From JBBIRW01 sp037441565 (GTDB taxonomy: Bacteria; Desulfobacterota; JBBIRW01), in the NCBI GenBank assembly GCA_037441565.1, contig JBBIRW010000024.1, positions 1-8,251 of the forward strand: DNA of 8,251 bases, in the 5' to 3' direction. How positions within the stretch are numbered: position 1 is the first letter of the stretch; each line of letters begins with the position of its first letter. The notes under the pieces are model-generated. The model was not told the origin of the DNA. It searched no databases and was given only the letters and a program-made list of their open reading frames with translations. Below, in pieces: positions 1-5,767 of this stretch. The position numbers were made by a program, and so were the translations under genes.

Positions 1-38
1 ATTGCAAGACCTGACCCCTTTTCGGGACTTTTCAGGGA
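1..38. repeat. Hairpin/near-repeat sequence at the window edge, possibly the end of a dispersed (REP/RAYT-like) element
   Basis: Seen: CCTGA (10-14) pairs with TCAGG (32-36), and CCC (16-18) can pair with GGG (24-26) inside it. CTTTTCGGGA (18-27) is nearly repeated by CTTTTCAGGGA (28-38). Read on the minus strand, the stretch ends with GGGGTCAGGTCTTGCAAT and runs off the window. From memory, the GGGGTCAGGTCTTG word recurs beside REP-associated tyrosine transposases in many bacteria. No transposase is visible here, so the assignment is tentative. It could simply be a hairpin between transcription units. Confidence 0.35.
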
Positions 39-118
39 TAATGGATAAGAATGATTATAGTTTGGTTACAGTTGGGGGAAAAGAATGTATGCTGGTTCTC
101 CAGAAGCCCTGATATTAC

Positions 119-195
<77 letters not shown>

Positions 196-286
196 TCAGA
201 CAATATTTCTATTATAATCAAATTTTTTAATTTGTCAATTTTACGAAAGGTCCATCCTTCCCATTTCTGGAGATTCCCGATCAGGC
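196..286 (-). other. Intergenic spacer between the iron operon and tRNA-fMet
   Basis: This 91-bp spacer contains the tRNA promoter. I see no convincing rho-independent terminator for the operon between the stop at 287 and the -35 element at 238: no stable GC stem is followed by a T run on the minus strand. Operon transcripts may therefore end by another mechanism or read into the tRNA. Confidence 0.5.
211..238 (-). promoter_or_regulatory. Consensus sigma-70 promoter of the tRNA-fMet gene
   Basis: On the minus strand, TTGACA (238-233) is followed by a 16-bp AT-rich spacer and TATAAT (216-211). Both hexamers match the bacterial housekeeping consensus exactly. A start about seven bases after the -10 would fall near 204, some nine bases before the mature tRNA 5' end at 195. 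This fits a stable-RNA promoter with a short leader and shows that the tRNA need not depend on the upstream operon. Confidence 0.88.
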
Positions 287-1084
287 TCAAAAGGTAATTG
301 TGATACCCGTCGAGCTATTCCACTCTGGCGCTGGATCGTTAAAACCAAATCTCAATCCTATATCCAGGGCAATCTTCTCGGATACATAGTATATAAGCCC
401 TATAAGGAGGCTCACCGGATTATCATTTATCTCACGGTCCGGGTGTCTGAATGTATGTATCTCAGAGGCTATACTCCAATGTTCAGATATCCTGTAGTCC
501 AGTGCAATCCCAAACTGATGTGTTACATCCCTTATGTTATCATTTTCTTTTCTTTCATTAATTGTAAGCCCTCCCATGGTGTGGATGCTTAATTTTTCAA
601 AATGCCCTGTTGCAACTGCAAATATACTGTATTCTCTGTATCCTGATCCAAGACCTCTTTCTTCATCCCCTGAATCTATCTTAACAACACCCTTGAATGT
701 AAAAGAAGGAATCCATCCTGACTGATTCAAGACTAAATACTTCCCCACGATGTTAATATCACCGATACCATTCTCAGACCCTCCCTCTTCTGGATTATGA
801 AAGAGGTAAGGAATTTCCGCTGACATTTCAAAACTATTTGTAAAACCATATATGGGAACAAGAAGTATTATGTCCTCCCTCTCTCCGTTCCTCCATTGAA
901 TGTGATCCCATGAATGCTCTAACTGGAAAGTACCATATCCAGCAACACCCGCATCCTCAGTTATATATGGTCTGTATCCGAAAGAGTTTTCTCCCAGTAA
1001 AGATATAACTGATATCATACATAACCCCATTTTTAACAATATCTTTGAACATCTTTTTTTAAATCCACTTGATTTCCCCTCCAT
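287..1084 (-). CDS. Outer-membrane beta-barrel protein, MetA/phenol-degradation 'transporter' type
   Basis: The predicted 265-residue protein has a basic N-terminus (KKRCSKILLK) and a short hydrophobic core, giving a signal peptide of about 36 residues. The motif RPYITEDAG follows at residues 38-46, and this opening is typical of the putative transporter family grouped with MetA of phenol degradation pathways. The rest alternates polar and aromatic residues in short strands (for example IGDINIVGKYLVL) and ends in ITITF with a C-terminal Phe, the usual signal for outer-membrane barrel insertion. The ATG at 1084 was chosen because GGAGG lies 7 nt upstream. A GTG at 1099 is in frame, but that ribosome site would lie inside the gene. 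A start at 1030 would lose the basic part of the signal peptide. It overlaps the upstream gene by 52 nt, implying coupled translation. The family label names no proven substrate; passage of small solutes or structural help to the envelope redox module is inferred only. Confidence 0.75.
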   Translation of the reverse strand: MEGKSSGFKKRCSKILLKMGLCMISVISLLGENSFGYRPYITEDAGVAGYGTFQLEHSWDHIQWRNGEREDIILLVPIYGFTNSFEMSAEIPYLFHNPEEGGSENGIGDINIVGKYLVLNQSGWIPSFTFKGVVKIDSGDEERGLGSGYREYSIFAVATGHFEKLSIHTMGGLTINERKENDNIRDVTHQFGIALDYRISEHWSIASEIHTFRHPDREINDNPVSLLIGLIYYVSEKIALDIGLRFGFNDPAPEWNSSTGITITF

Positions 1085-1980
1085 TCTGATACCTCCCACT
1101 TGAAAGATTTAATAAAAAGAATCATTGAAGAAATCAATATACAGAGTTGCATTATATAAAATGAGAATAGCTTAAGGTATGAAAAGACAGCATAAACATA
1201 TCGAATAAAAAAGGGAGATATAAAATTAACCAATGCTGATGAAAAAATAGCTATATTAACTACCTCCGAATATCTACACTCCATCAAAAGCAAAAAATGA
1301 GATAATGCCAACAAATATATAGAGAAAGCAACTGTATGAAAATTGAATATTTTAAGAATACCGCTAAATGTTTTTGCTCTTATAAACTTTTCTTTATTTC
1401 CAAGATAATATTCAGAAATTTCATTAACTGAGAATCCTAACTTTATGTGAGAAAGTATATTGCTTAATACAAAAAATATATTAAAAATTGCAAATAAAAT
1501 AATCATATTTTTAAACAATCCTTTTGATGCATTATTCTCCTCCCTGATACCATTCAAGAGATATAGAATGCATACTATAATATTTATCATGAGAATGATC
1601 TTTTTTAAAAAGAAGCTTAAAATTTTTATGAATAAAAAAGATTCTCCATAACCAAACACTATTAAACTTGATAGACAGTCAAAAAGCAGGGATAGGAATG
1701 ATCCGATTATAATATATTGTTTAAAAGTATTTCTAATCTTACTATGAATAATAATTGAAAGCAGACAAAGCAGTAACATGGAATTAAAAAATATATTCAC
1801 ATGAATCTCTTCTATTACGGATGCAAAAGAAAGCTGCTCTACAATCAGTGATTCTCTGTAATTAGTTACGAAAAATAGAATGCTGAAAATCCAGTAAAGA
1901 ATCACAAATATGATAAAAAACCATAGAATAAGTCTTATACTGCTGTTACTCTTTAGTTCTCCTGTTAGTAGAAATCGCAC
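1033..1980 (-). CDS. Polytopic membrane protein of unknown function (about 8 TM helices) with paired histidines
   Basis: I do not recognise a named family. The 315-residue protein is dominated by Ile, Leu and Phe, with about eight hydrophobic segments near residues 17-38, 63-80, 88-110, 120-142, 157-177, 213-235, 238-258 and 270-291. Helix 2 carries H60 at its start and H79 at its end. Helix 6 carries H215 and H228. The two four-helix halves can be laid over each other starting at H60 and H215, hinting at internal duplication. The loop before helix 6 (residues 178-212) contains SEYYLGNKEKF and is the most hydrophilic stretch before the C-terminal tail. Translation starts at a GTG directly after the TAG of the FMN-binding gene, with GGAGG 7 nt upstream. 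Its place between a flavoprotein and envelope barrels suggests an inner-membrane partner, possibly a haem- or quinol-linked electron donor. That role is inference. Its sequence looks more AT-rich than its neighbours, as expected for an Ile/Phe-rich membrane protein. Confidence 0.7.
   Translation of the reverse strand: MRFLLTGELKSNSSIRLILWFFIIFVILYWIFSILFFVTNYRESLIVEQLSFASVIEEIHVNIFFNSMLLLCLLSIIIHSKIRNTFKQYIIIGSFLSLLFDCLSSLIVFGYGESFLFIKILSFFLKKIILMINIIVCILYLLNGIREENNASKGLFKNMIILFAIFNIFFVLSNILSHIKLGFSVNEISEYYLGNKEKFIRAKTFSGILKIFNFHTVAFSIYLLALSHFLLLMECRYSEVVNIAIFSSALVNFISPFFIRYVYAVFSYLKLFSFYIMQLCILISSMILFIKSFKWEVSEWRGNQVDLKKDVQRYC
1092..1096 (-). promoter_or_regulatory. Shine-Dalgarno site that decides the barrel gene start
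   Basis: GGAGG on the minus strand lies 7 nt before the ATG at 1084-1082, inside the 3' end of the preceding gene. It favours this start over the in-frame GTG at 1099, whose own first codons would include the site. Confidence 0.75.
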
Positions 1981-2538
1981 CTATTTTCCTCCGAAAATAA
2001 CACTCCATATTGAAAGAACCTTTCTTGCATTATCAGTTATTGCTTTCGAAGTAAGTGTTGCCCCGGTCACATTCGGAATATCGATTCTCAACCTGATAGA
2101 ATCTTTCTCCAGCGATTTCTTCCTGAACAGAAGAAGCCAGCCATCCTCAGGCACATATTCGAGAGGTTCATTAAAAGATAGAACTTCAATAATATCAAGA
2201 TCTCCTTCACGAGTTATTGTATACATAACTGTTTCAAGCTGTGTTCTTACAATATGGGTGTCTATAAATGCATATCCTATTACCTTTCCTTCTCTCTTTG
2301 CTACATAAAAAGTAACAAGTCTGGTCTTAAGGGAAATCCCTGATAATTCCTCCACCTTTTTTACCTGATCGATGTTTAAAATTATATTCCTTGTTTCTAT
2401 TGAACAATCTGGAAACGCATCTTTTAATGCCCTCTCAGGTCTTTTAAATACTTTTGCATATAAACTTTGTGTAAATAATATGAGTAAAAATAACATAATA
2501 GGGGGCACAATCAATACTGAAGATTTTTTATTTTTCAT
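1981..2538 (-). CDS. Periplasmic FMN-binding domain protein, predicted covalently flavinylated
   Basis: This 185-residue protein starts with a Sec signal peptide (KNKK, then a hydrophobic core, with likely cleavage after SLYA at residue 28). The mature part is a small alpha/beta FMN_bind domain. Its strands include RLVTFYVAKREGKVIGYAF (73-91). The flavinylation motif TGATLTS lies at 158-164, where T161 is the expected site of phosphoester-linked FMN. FMN_bind proteins of the NqrC/RnfG/NosR type are modified by ApbE, and apbE lies two genes upstream, so enzyme and substrate are in the same transcript. GAAGG stands 7 nt before the ATG. No membrane anchor remains after cleavage, so it is probably soluble in the periplasm. 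The likely role is a one- or two-electron carrier in the envelope. Its electron partners are not known from sequence; the adjacent eight-helix protein is the obvious candidate donor. Confidence 0.85.
   Translation of the reverse strand: MKNKKSSVLIVPPIMLFLLILFTQSLYAKVFKRPERALKDAFPDCSIETRNIILNIDQVKKVEELSGISLKTRLVTFYVAKREGKVIGYAFIDTHIVRTQLETVMYTITREGDLDIIEVLSFNEPLEYVPEDGWLLLFRKKSLEKDSIRLRIDIPNVTGATLTSKAITDNARKVLSIWSVIFGGK
1988..1992 (-). promoter_or_regulatory. Shine-Dalgarno site supporting a GTG start
   Basis: GGAGG on the minus strand is 7 nt before the GTG at 1980-1978 and overlaps the last codons of the FMN-binding gene. The stop codon (1983-1981) directly abuts the GTG, so this site both sets the non-ATG start and indicates coupled translation. 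Confidence 0.75.
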
Positions 2539-2567
2539 CTATATACCTTCAATAATGCGAGAGTTAT

Positions 2568-3932
2568 TTAGAATATAAATCCAATTCCCAAATTGAACTG
2601 ATCGATCTTCCACTCATCTTTTCCTGTCCCTTTTCCCTCCGACAGACTTGAATCCGTGTCTCTTAACTGGTACTCAGCTTTAAGAACCACCTGTGGATGT
2701 GGTTTAAATTCAAGTCCCATTGTAATAACTTCTCTATCCTTTGTCTTATCGGGTATACCCGTGAAGACATCTTCATTCAGGTTGTATCTCTCATACCGTA
2801 TATAAGGTGAAAGTGACATTATGCTTTCAGGCCTTATATGCGGAAAAATATTGTATGCTCCCTCTACATACCACCCATAAACCTTTCTTGCCCTACCAGA
2901 AACCTTATATTTCTCATTTCCCCATGCCCTTCCAAAGGAATAGAGACCCTTCAGATGCAGATTTCCCTGTTCATACTGAGCCTCTATAAGATTAAGATTG
3001 AATTGTGCTTCTTCATCGCTATCAGCACCACTGCCCTTTTTATCCTCACCTTCTCCAATATAAACTAATGCACCGGCTGTTAACCCTTTTAAACCTCTGT
3101 ATTCCAATCTCAAAATACCAGCGAGTTTATCAAAATTTACCTGTGCACCTTTCTGCCTTCCCTCTCTAATCCAATCCTTTATCGTATCGGTCCTCAATCC
3201 ATTCATAATACCTGCCTTGTATATGAGATTATTACTAATGTTTCCATAAATCATAATCCCTAATTCGCGCCATACAGTTGGAATTATGTATCTTTCAACA
3301 TCAGGTCTTAATACTCCGTAATATACTACAGGTTCATGGTATTCATTCATAAGACTTGATGGAACAAGAAATAAACCCGGTCTTATGTTAATCATGGGAT
3401 TTATTATAAAATCGATATACATAAACTCAATGGTTACCTCCGGTTCCTTATCCTCTATCTCACCTATACCCGCATGTTCAAACTCAATCTCTGTGTTCAT
3501 CAATATGTTTTCCGAATACTTATAGCCCAGATATGCTACAAACCTCAGTATATCACCACGATCATTCTTGGAATTATCTATAAAATTCTCATAAACAGCC
3601 TCACCATATCCCCCAATAGATAAAGCGCGAGGTGTATAATAAATCTTGGATGCCGCAGGCCCAAGTCCATAATAAGATTTGAATTCAACCTCAGGCATTG
3701 CTATCTCAAGTCTCAGTTTTCTTATCTCCTCTTTTAATATCTCGGTTTCTCCTGCTTTCTTCTCTTGCTCTCTTTGCTGTTCCTTCAATTCCTTTATTTC
3801 TTCCTGTATCCTTTGAAGCTTCTCTTCCGCCCCTTTTATCCTCTCCTCTATTGTCTCCGCAAATAAAAGTTTGGGTATAAATAATGAGAGAATAAAAACA
3901 TAACACACAATAACTTTAATCCTCAATTTCAT
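2568..3932 (-). CDS. Outer-membrane porin with an N-terminal periplasmic coiled coil
   Basis: The predicted 454-residue protein has a clear signal peptide (MKLRIK, hydrophobic core, cleavage after KLLFA at residue 25). It continues directly into a charged coiled coil of about 50 residues (26-77, rich in E, K, Q and L in heptads). From about residue 85 it becomes a beta-barrel, with GLGPAASKIYY and SIGGYGEAVYENF followed by many amphipathic strands, ending GIGFIF with a terminal Phe. The barrel resembles phosphate-selective porin O/P-like proteins in style, but its substrate cannot be read from sequence. The coiled coil may trimerise the pore or reach into the periplasm. The start is the ATG at 3932 because GGAGG lies 5 nt upstream; the in-frame ATG at 3944 would put that site within the gene. 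It lies 21 nt after apbE and 29 nt before the FMN-binding gene. From memory this porin type recurs with ApbE and FMN_bind genes; I have not checked this. Confidence 0.82.
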   Translation of the reverse strand: MKLRIKVIVCYVFILSLFIPKLLFAETIEERIKGAEEKLQRIQEEIKELKEQQREQEKKAGETEILKEEIRKLRLEIAMPEVEFKSYYGLGPAASKIYYTPRALSIGGYGEAVYENFIDNSKNDRGDILRFVAYLGYKYSENILMNTEIEFEHAGIGEIEDKEPEVTIEFMYIDFIINPMINIRPGLFLVPSSLMNEYHEPVVYYGVLRPDVERYIIPTVWRELGIMIYGNISNNLIYKAGIMNGLRTDTIKDWIREGRQKGAQVNFDKLAGILRLEYRGLKGLTAGALVYIGEGEDKKGSGADSDEEAQFNLNLIEAQYEQGNLHLKGLYSFGRAWGNEKYKVSGRARKVYGWYVEGAYNIFPHIRPESIMSLSPYIRYERYNLNEDVFTGIPDKTKDREVITMGLEFKPHPQVVLKAEYQLRDTDSSLSEGKGTGKDEWKIDQFNLGIGFIF

Positions 3933-3937
3933 AGCAA

Positions 3938-3942
3938 CCTCC
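3938..3942 (-). promoter_or_regulatory. Shine-Dalgarno site that decides the porin start
   Basis: GGAGG on the minus strand lies 5 nt before the ATG at 3932-3930. That ATG leads straight into a canonical signal peptide (MKLRIK). The upstream in-frame ATG at 3944 has no such site and is therefore rejected. Confidence 0.8.
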
Positions 3943-3953
3943 ATTTTATATTT

Positions 3954-4895
3954 CTAATATGTTGGACCCGTTCCCTTTTGAAATGGTCTGATTTTTATTT
4001 CCTCAAAGTATTCTTTTATTCGATCATTTATAAAAATTGATCCATCATGATATAAGATAATTACACCAATATCTCTGTTAGCTTTTAAAAATTTATCTCT
4101 CACATCCTGTGGCATTGCAAATAATGCTGTTGCAATTCCATCCGCAAAGGAACAGTTTTCCGATACAGCTGTTATTTGAAGTATCCGTGGGTCTTCTGTT
4201 TCTATATGATTTTTTATGTAATTTCCCGATGTTGATATGCATGCATCTTTTTTGTTCTCCATCTCCAGAAGAATCCCATTATTTATTGGATCGTAGACAT
4301 ATATCTTCCTTTTCCACCCCCATACTTTCATATCCCCCCCTATAGCAATGAATCCATACGGAAGCTTCAAATACTCATATGCTCTCTGAATTGCGTATCC
4401 CTTCCCCATACCACCCATATCCAGTGCCATATATTTCTTTTTGAGAAAAACGCCTTTCTCATCGATGTCAATGTCCCTGAAGTCTATGAATCTCCTGGCC
4501 TCCTCATCCCCTATTTCCATGTTCCTCTTCGCCCTTATTGTCAATGCCCCAATAGTGATATCAAAATAGCCACTGGTCATCTCCGAGAAAAGAATTGACT
4601 CTCTGATTGCTTTTATTGTTTCCTCCGATACAGCAACTCTTTTTATTCCTGCATTTCTGTTTATTTCGGATATTTCGGATCCTGGATCATAATCTGAAAG
4701 CTTTTTTTCTATATCCTTTATGAAATGGTATGCCCTTATATTTTCTTGATAATCATTCAGATCAAAATATGCATATGTCCCCATGATGTAAAAAATGCTT
4801 TCCTCTGCATATATATCCGTACTAAATGAATCTAATATTAAAAAGGATATAATAGACATCAGAATAATGAATTTGCATTTCATTTGCAATTTCAT
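3954..4895 (-). CDS. apbE: ApbE-family FAD:protein FMN transferase
   Basis: This enzyme transfers FMN from FAD to a Thr or Ser of an extracytoplasmic FMN_bind domain and needs Mg2+. The 313-residue protein has a signal peptide of about 30 residues (hydrophobic core, cleavage near IYA). The family motifs then appear in order: IMGTYAYF (37-44), LSDYDPGSEISEINRNAG (66-83), GYFDITIGAL (109-118), ALDMGGMGKGYAI (157-169), IAIGGDMKVWG (183-193), ISTSGNYIKNH (220-230) and FADGIATALF (250-259), the last carrying the metal-binding Asp region. It lacks a lipobox Cys, so it is probably periplasmic or held by an uncleaved signal rather than a lipoprotein. The length is slightly below the usual range of about 330-350. 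It starts 10 nt after the DtxR-like gene with only a weak ribosome site (GGA next to the ATG); an ATG at 4883 is also possible. The FMN_bind protein two genes downstream is the evident substrate. Confidence 0.93.
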   Translation of the reverse strand: MKLQMKCKFIILMSIISFLILDSFSTDIYAEESIFYIMGTYAYFDLNDYQENIRAYHFIKDIEKKLSDYDPGSEISEINRNAGIKRVAVSEETIKAIRESILFSEMTSGYFDITIGALTIRAKRNMEIGDEEARRFIDFRDIDIDEKGVFLKKKYMALDMGGMGKGYAIQRAYEYLKLPYGFIAIGGDMKVWGWKRKIYVYDPINNGILLEMENKKDACISTSGNYIKNHIETEDPRILQITAVSENCSFADGIATALFAMPQDVRDKFLKANRDIGVIILYHDGSIFINDRIKEYFEEIKIRPFQKGTGPTY

Positions 4896-4905
4896 TCCAA
4901 AAAAT

Positions 4906-5574
4906 TTATTTTATCTTTTTCACGAATATCTCCCTTCCCATCTCAATCTCCATTGCTATATCCGTTTCATCAAATCTTATAACAAGTGACGGTATCTTCT
5001 GGTGCATTTTAACAACCGTTCCTGGTATAACGCCGAGTGATGCCAGCTTATCCATCCTATCATGATATCTCGGAGATATAAATATAATCTTTCCCTTCTC
5101 CCCAGGCTCAAGCTCGGAGAGAGGAACAACAACTGGCCTTATTTCCTTTGTAAAACTTTCACAACAACTCCCCCTAGGAATAGGTTTTCCATGCGGGCAT
5201 AATGGCGGATGTCCAAGAAATGCACATACATTATCGACAACTTCTTCACTAAGAATATGTTCAAACTCACATGATGCGTATTCATAAAGAACCTCTTCCA
5301 TATCAAAAAGATCAGCAAAAAGTCTTTCAGCCAGTCTGTGTCTTCGGATAATCTCCTCTGCCCTTTTTTCACCCTTCTCAGTAAAGCTTATTACCCTGTC
5401 CCTGATCTCTATAAATCCTGTCTGTTCGAGTCTCCCGATATTCTCCTCCAGGTCTTCCTCTTCCTTTGCTGCATCAATTAGTTCTTCAATACTCTTCCTG
5501 CCTGACTCCCGAAGTGTCCAGATATGTTCCAGTAACTCATCAAGCATAATGGATCTTCCCGTGGATTTTTTCAT
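4906..5574 (-). CDS. DtxR/MntR-family protein with a C-terminal FeoA (SH3-like) domain
   Basis: The 222-residue protein has the three DtxR-family parts: a winged-helix region (about 11-72), the dimerisation and metal-binding domain (73-142) and a FeoA/SH3-like domain (about 145-220, with PLSELEPGEKGKI and SLGVIPGTVVKM). Metal-ligand positions H79, E83, C102, E105 and H106 are present and even share DtxR numbering. The ancillary His98 position is Glu (E98), and aligning the first helix places E13 where DtxR has Met10. CPHG (126-129) is typical, and an extra C137-C138 pair follows. The expected DNA-recognition helix (about 37-53) is strikingly acidic (KEEEDLEE), unlike the basic or neutral helix of known repressors. 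The gene starts 1 nt after the Cys-rich protein, with GGAG 8 nt before the ATG. No separate feoA is present in the window, so this protein may supply the FeoA function as well as, or instead of, gene regulation. Confidence 0.85.
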   Translation of the reverse strand: MKKSTGRSIMLDELLEHIWTLRESGRKSIEELIDAAKEEEDLEENIGRLEQTGFIEIRDRVISFTEKGEKRAEEIIRRHRLAERLFADLFDMEEVLYEYASCEFEHILSEEVVDNVCAFLGHPPLCPHGKPIPRGSCCESFTKEIRPVVVPLSELEPGEKGKIIFISPRYHDRMDKLASLGVIPGTVVKMHQKIPSLVIRFDETDIAMEIEMGREIFVKKIK

Positions 5575-5575
5575 G

Positions 5576-5767
5576 CTACACTCTCCTCCTGAATAACTTT
5601 TTTATAAAATCAACAAGCCCTGATTTCTCCCTCGGAAATGTGTAATTACAGTTAGGGCAACAAAATAGATCGCATCTTCCATGTAGGGGACATCTCGATC
5701 TGCATACATCTTCATAATTGAATCTATATCCGCATAAAGGGCATTTAATATTATTATTCATCTTCAT
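5576..5767 (-). CDS. Small cysteine-rich (zinc-ribbon or Fe-S type) protein of the feo operon
   Basis: This 63-residue protein has eight Cys (9, 12, 22, 26, 32, 36, 37, 40) and H29. CPLCGYRF and CPNCNYTF form two CxxC knuckles, as in a zinc ribbon, with a second cluster of cysteines (CRSRCPLHGRC) between them. The C-terminus (about 48-63, GLVDFIKKLFRRRV) forms a basic amphipathic helix that could lie on the inner face of the membrane. There is no signal peptide or full transmembrane helix. It therefore differs from the short membrane FeoB-associated Cys-rich proteins, and it is not the winged-helix FeoC of enterobacteria. Its ATG overlaps the feoB stop (ATGA), giving tight translational coupling and implying work with FeoB. 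I recall similar small proteins beside feoB in Geobacter-like genomes. The function is unknown; Fe(II) or redox sensing, or FeoC-like modulation, is inferred. Confidence 0.75.
   Translation of the reverse strand: MKMNNNIKCPLCGYRFNYEDVCRSRCPLHGRCDLFCCPNCNYTFPREKSGLVDFIKKLFRRRV

Noticed and set aside
37..58. GATAAT...GATTAT repeats resembling an enterobacterial Fur box
   Set aside because: Only scattered hexamers match and symmetry is poor. The better palindrome before fur uses TTGAAA arms, so this is likely chance in AT-rich DNA.
92..103. CTGG-TTCT-CCAG hairpin after the tRNA as a terminator
   Set aside because: The stem is only 4 bp and no T run follows directly on the minus strand.
1910..2308. 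132-residue plus-strand open frame
   Set aside because: It is antisense to the FMN-binding gene and the start of the membrane protein gene, both of which have ribosome sites and domain motifs.
3706..3906. 66-residue frame inside the porin coiled-coil region
   Set aside because: It is an alternate reading of repetitive Glu/Lys codons, with no ribosome site and no homologue-like features. The porin frame is clearly the coding one.
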